Position numbers and translations under genes: made by a program. Positions 11,761 through 13,278 of a stretch of 13,278 nt of DNA are shown piece after piece. Source of the DNA: JAUPVN01 sp964423475. Its GTDB lineage: Bacteria > Patescibacteriota > Saccharimonadia > Saccharimonadales > CAIOMD01. Location: contig CAYRFD010000028.1 of the NCBI GenBank assembly GCA_964423475.1, positions 1-13,278 of the forward strand, read 5' to 3'. Every line of letters starts with the position of its first letter. The first letter of the stretch is position 1. The notes under the pieces were generated by a model. It ran no database searches. It was not told the DNA's origin and was given only the letters and a program-made list of their open reading frames with translations.

Positions 11761-13278
11761 CTAGTTCATTCCCATACGAGCGAAACCAAAGAAAATACTT
11801 CCAAAAACTATTGCCATGATGATTGGAGCAATAGTAGATAACCAATTGCGCTTACCTGGTTTAAAATAGCGGAGAGTTAGTGAGTTAGTTACTACGGAAA
11901 CAGAGCTTAAGGCCATAGCAAGCCCTGCAAGCTCTGGCCTTAATATAAGACCAAAGCTTGCAAACATTCTTGCTGCTATAGGTATTCCAATGACATTATA
12001 AAACAACGCAAAGAATAGATTCTGGTAGATTTTAGCTACGGTTGCGCGTGACAATTGTACGGCCGTAATTACGTCATTAAGGTCATTCTTCATAAGTACA
12101 ATATCACCAGTTTCCATGGCAATGTCTGTTCCGTTACCCATAGCGATGCCCAGCTCTGCTTGTGCAAGCGCAGGGGCATCATTAATACCATCGCCTACCA
12201 TCGCAACAATTCTGCCCGACGTTTGTAATTCTTTTATCTTTGCGACCTTATGCTGAGGTAAGACCTCGGCGAATACATTGGTGATTCCAAGCTGATCGGC
12301 AATTGCTTGAGCAGTGCGCGCATTATCACCAGTAATCATATAAACGGTCATGCCCGTATTGTGTAATGTTGCAATAACAGCCTTTGAATTTGGCTTGATT
12401 GTGTCCGCAACGGCAATAGCGCCAATAAGACTATTGTCTCTAATTAGTAGCATCACAGTTTTTCCATGCGACTCAAGATCGTCGATTTTTTGCCAATCTA
12501 CAGTATGATTTTTTTTGCCAAGTAGTTCGTCAGCTAACCGTTTGTTTCCGAAATGATATAGATTATTCTGGATACTGCCAGAGATGCCCTTGCCGGTGAT
12601 GCTCTGAAAATCAATAATTTCAAGATTTGTAAGCTTTTTGTCTGCTGCTTTTTGGATAATTGCCTTTGCGAGGGGATGCTCACTATCTCTTTCGAGCGAT
12701 GCAGCTAACTGTAATATGGTATCTTTGGATATGTCTCCAAAGCTTAAAACATCCGTAACAACCGGCTTGCCGATGGTTAGCGTACCAGTCTTATCAAAAA
12801 CAATAGTATCAATTTTACGAGCTGCTTCGAGCGGTTCACCGCCTTTAATTAATACACCTAGTTCGGCGGCTTTACCGGTGCCAACCATAATTGCTGTTGG
12901 CGTAGCGAGCCCTAGGGCGCACGGGCATGCTATGACAAGTACTGACGTGAAAGCCATCAATGCGAACGTGAAGCTACCACCAAATACAAAAAACCATGCA
13001 AAAAATGTTAGTACTGCAATCCCTATCACTGCTGGCACAAACCAGCTCGATATTCTATCTGCGAAATCCTGGATTGGTGCACGTGAACTTTGGGCTTCGT
13101 CTATCAGGGTTATTATTTGCGCCAGCATGGTTTCATTACCAACACGCGTAACCTTAAATTCAAAACTGCCCGTTTGATTAATCGTTGCGCCAACAACACT
13201 ATCACCAACTTGTTTAGATACTGGCAAGCTCTCGCCAGTTACCATCGACTCGTCTATATTTGAGCTACCTTTGGTAAT
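11761..13278 (-). CDS. copA: Copper-translocating P1B-type ATPase (CopA), 5' end beyond the window
   Basis: CopA exports Cu+ from the cytoplasm using ATP. The frame is open to the right edge, giving 505 residues of the C-terminal two thirds. The methionine at 13245 is internal: it lies in the actuator motif DESMVTGESLPV. Numbered from the first visible residue, motifs are TGES (14-17), the copper-binding transmembrane CPC (118-120), DKTGT (162-166, phosphorylated Asp162), SEHP (199-202), TGD (316-318), GDGINDAPAL (362-371), the YN pair in the next helix (427-428) and MALSS (455-459). CPC plus YN plus M..SS identifies the Cu+ subgroup. After MALSSVSVVTN there is an extra hydrophobic segment (about 480-499) ending in FARMGMN, not present in the usual eight-helix form. 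Base composition is clearly higher in G+C than the rest of the window, suggesting recent gain. Confidence 0.93.
   Translation of the reverse strand: MTKGSSNIDESMVTGESLPVSKQVGDSVVGATINQTGSFEFKVTRVGNETMLAQIITLIDEAQSSRAPIQDFADRISSWFVPAVIGIAVLTFFAWFFVFGGSFTFALMAFTSVLVIACPCALGLATPTAIMVGTGKAAELGVLIKGGEPLEAARKIDTIVFDKTGTLTIGKPVVTDVLSFGDISKDTILQLAASLERDSEHPLAKAIIQKAADKKLTNLEIIDFQSITGKGISGSIQNNLYHFGNKRLADELLGKKNHTVDWQKIDDLESHGKTVMLLIRDNSLIGAIAVADTIKPNSKAVIATLHNTGMTVYMITGDNARTAQAIADQLGITNVFAEVLPQHKVAKIKELQTSGRIVAMVGDGINDAPALAQAELGIAMGNGTDIAMETGDIVLMKNDLNDVITAVQLSRATVAKIYQNLFFALFYNVIGIPIAARMFASFGLILRPELAGLAMALSSVSVVTNSLTLRYFKPGKRNWLSTIAPIIMAIVFGSIFFGFARMGMN

Noticed and set aside
11607..11819. Plus-strand 70-codon frame after tRNA-Gln
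   Set aside because: It spans the inverted repeats, the tRNA fragment and the end of copA, with no ribosome binding site or family resemblance.
12638..13177. Plus-strand 179-codon open frame opposite copA
   Set aside because: It is antisense to highly conserved CopA motifs; the long frame follows from the higher G+C of the region.
1..13278. CRISPR array or defence system
   Set aside because: No regularly spaced repeats and no cas, toxin or restriction-type genes are present; the helicase-nuclease is of the repair type.

Overview
The window is a compact, AT-rich bacterial chromosome segment. Small genes are packed tightly, most spacers are under 75 bp, and several operons have near-zero spacing. 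Gene order, the strong TTA/ATA codon preference, short start regions with almost no Shine-Dalgarno sites, and the mixture of essential genes with membrane channels are all consistent with a reduced-genome Patescibacteria (CPR) member, perhaps Candidatus Saccharibacteria. That assignment is inference from gene style, not from a marker comparison. All genes read through in the standard code.

Layout. Positions 1-260 hold the 5' part of smpB (trans-translation) on the minus strand, cut by the window edge. Positions 304-1392 (minus) encode a membrane-anchored glycoside-hydrolase-like TIM barrel. It is divergent from a two-gene plus-strand operon (1437-2869) of a GT2 glycosyltransferase and the 16S rRNA methyltransferase rsmG. 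A bidirectional terminator (2897-2926) precedes a minus-strand CobA/CobO-type corrinoid adenosyltransferase (3062-3631). An aquaporin-family channel (3776-4555) is the only gene with a strong Shine-Dalgarno. It converges through a second bidirectional terminator on a large UvrD-like helicase fused to a PD-(D/E)XK nuclease (4625-7969, minus). Divergent from that are an MscS channel (8041-8940), a TRIC/UPF0126 channel (8994-9743) and, overlapping by 1 nt, tsaC/Sua5-YrdC (9743-10297). Converging on tsaC is pyrD (10306-11415, minus). A tRNA-Gln(UUG) lies at 11517-11591 on the plus strand, followed by a nested inverted repeat and a 20-nt near-perfect copy of the tRNA 3' end (11666-11685). The window ends in a 5'-truncated copper P-type ATPase (minus).

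Themes. Almost every gene that begins a transcription unit has a -10 hexamer only 6-17 nt before its start codon and no Shine-Dalgarno, so leaderless or near-leaderless transcripts look like the default. Three channels (aquaporin, MscS, TRIC) within about 6 kb suggest control of cell water and ions. The base composition rises sharply beyond the tRNA-Gln. Together with the duplicated tRNA 3' end, this marks 11592 onward as a probable integration scar or genomic-island edge carrying copper export. The three most noteworthy protein oddities are: an aquaporin whose second NPA motif lacks the usual Arg and which carries a Lys/Ser/Thr-rich tail; a class-2-like PyrD with a class-1B-like SCPN...GGQ active-site loop; and a lone cobalamin adenosyltransferase with no other B12 gene in view.
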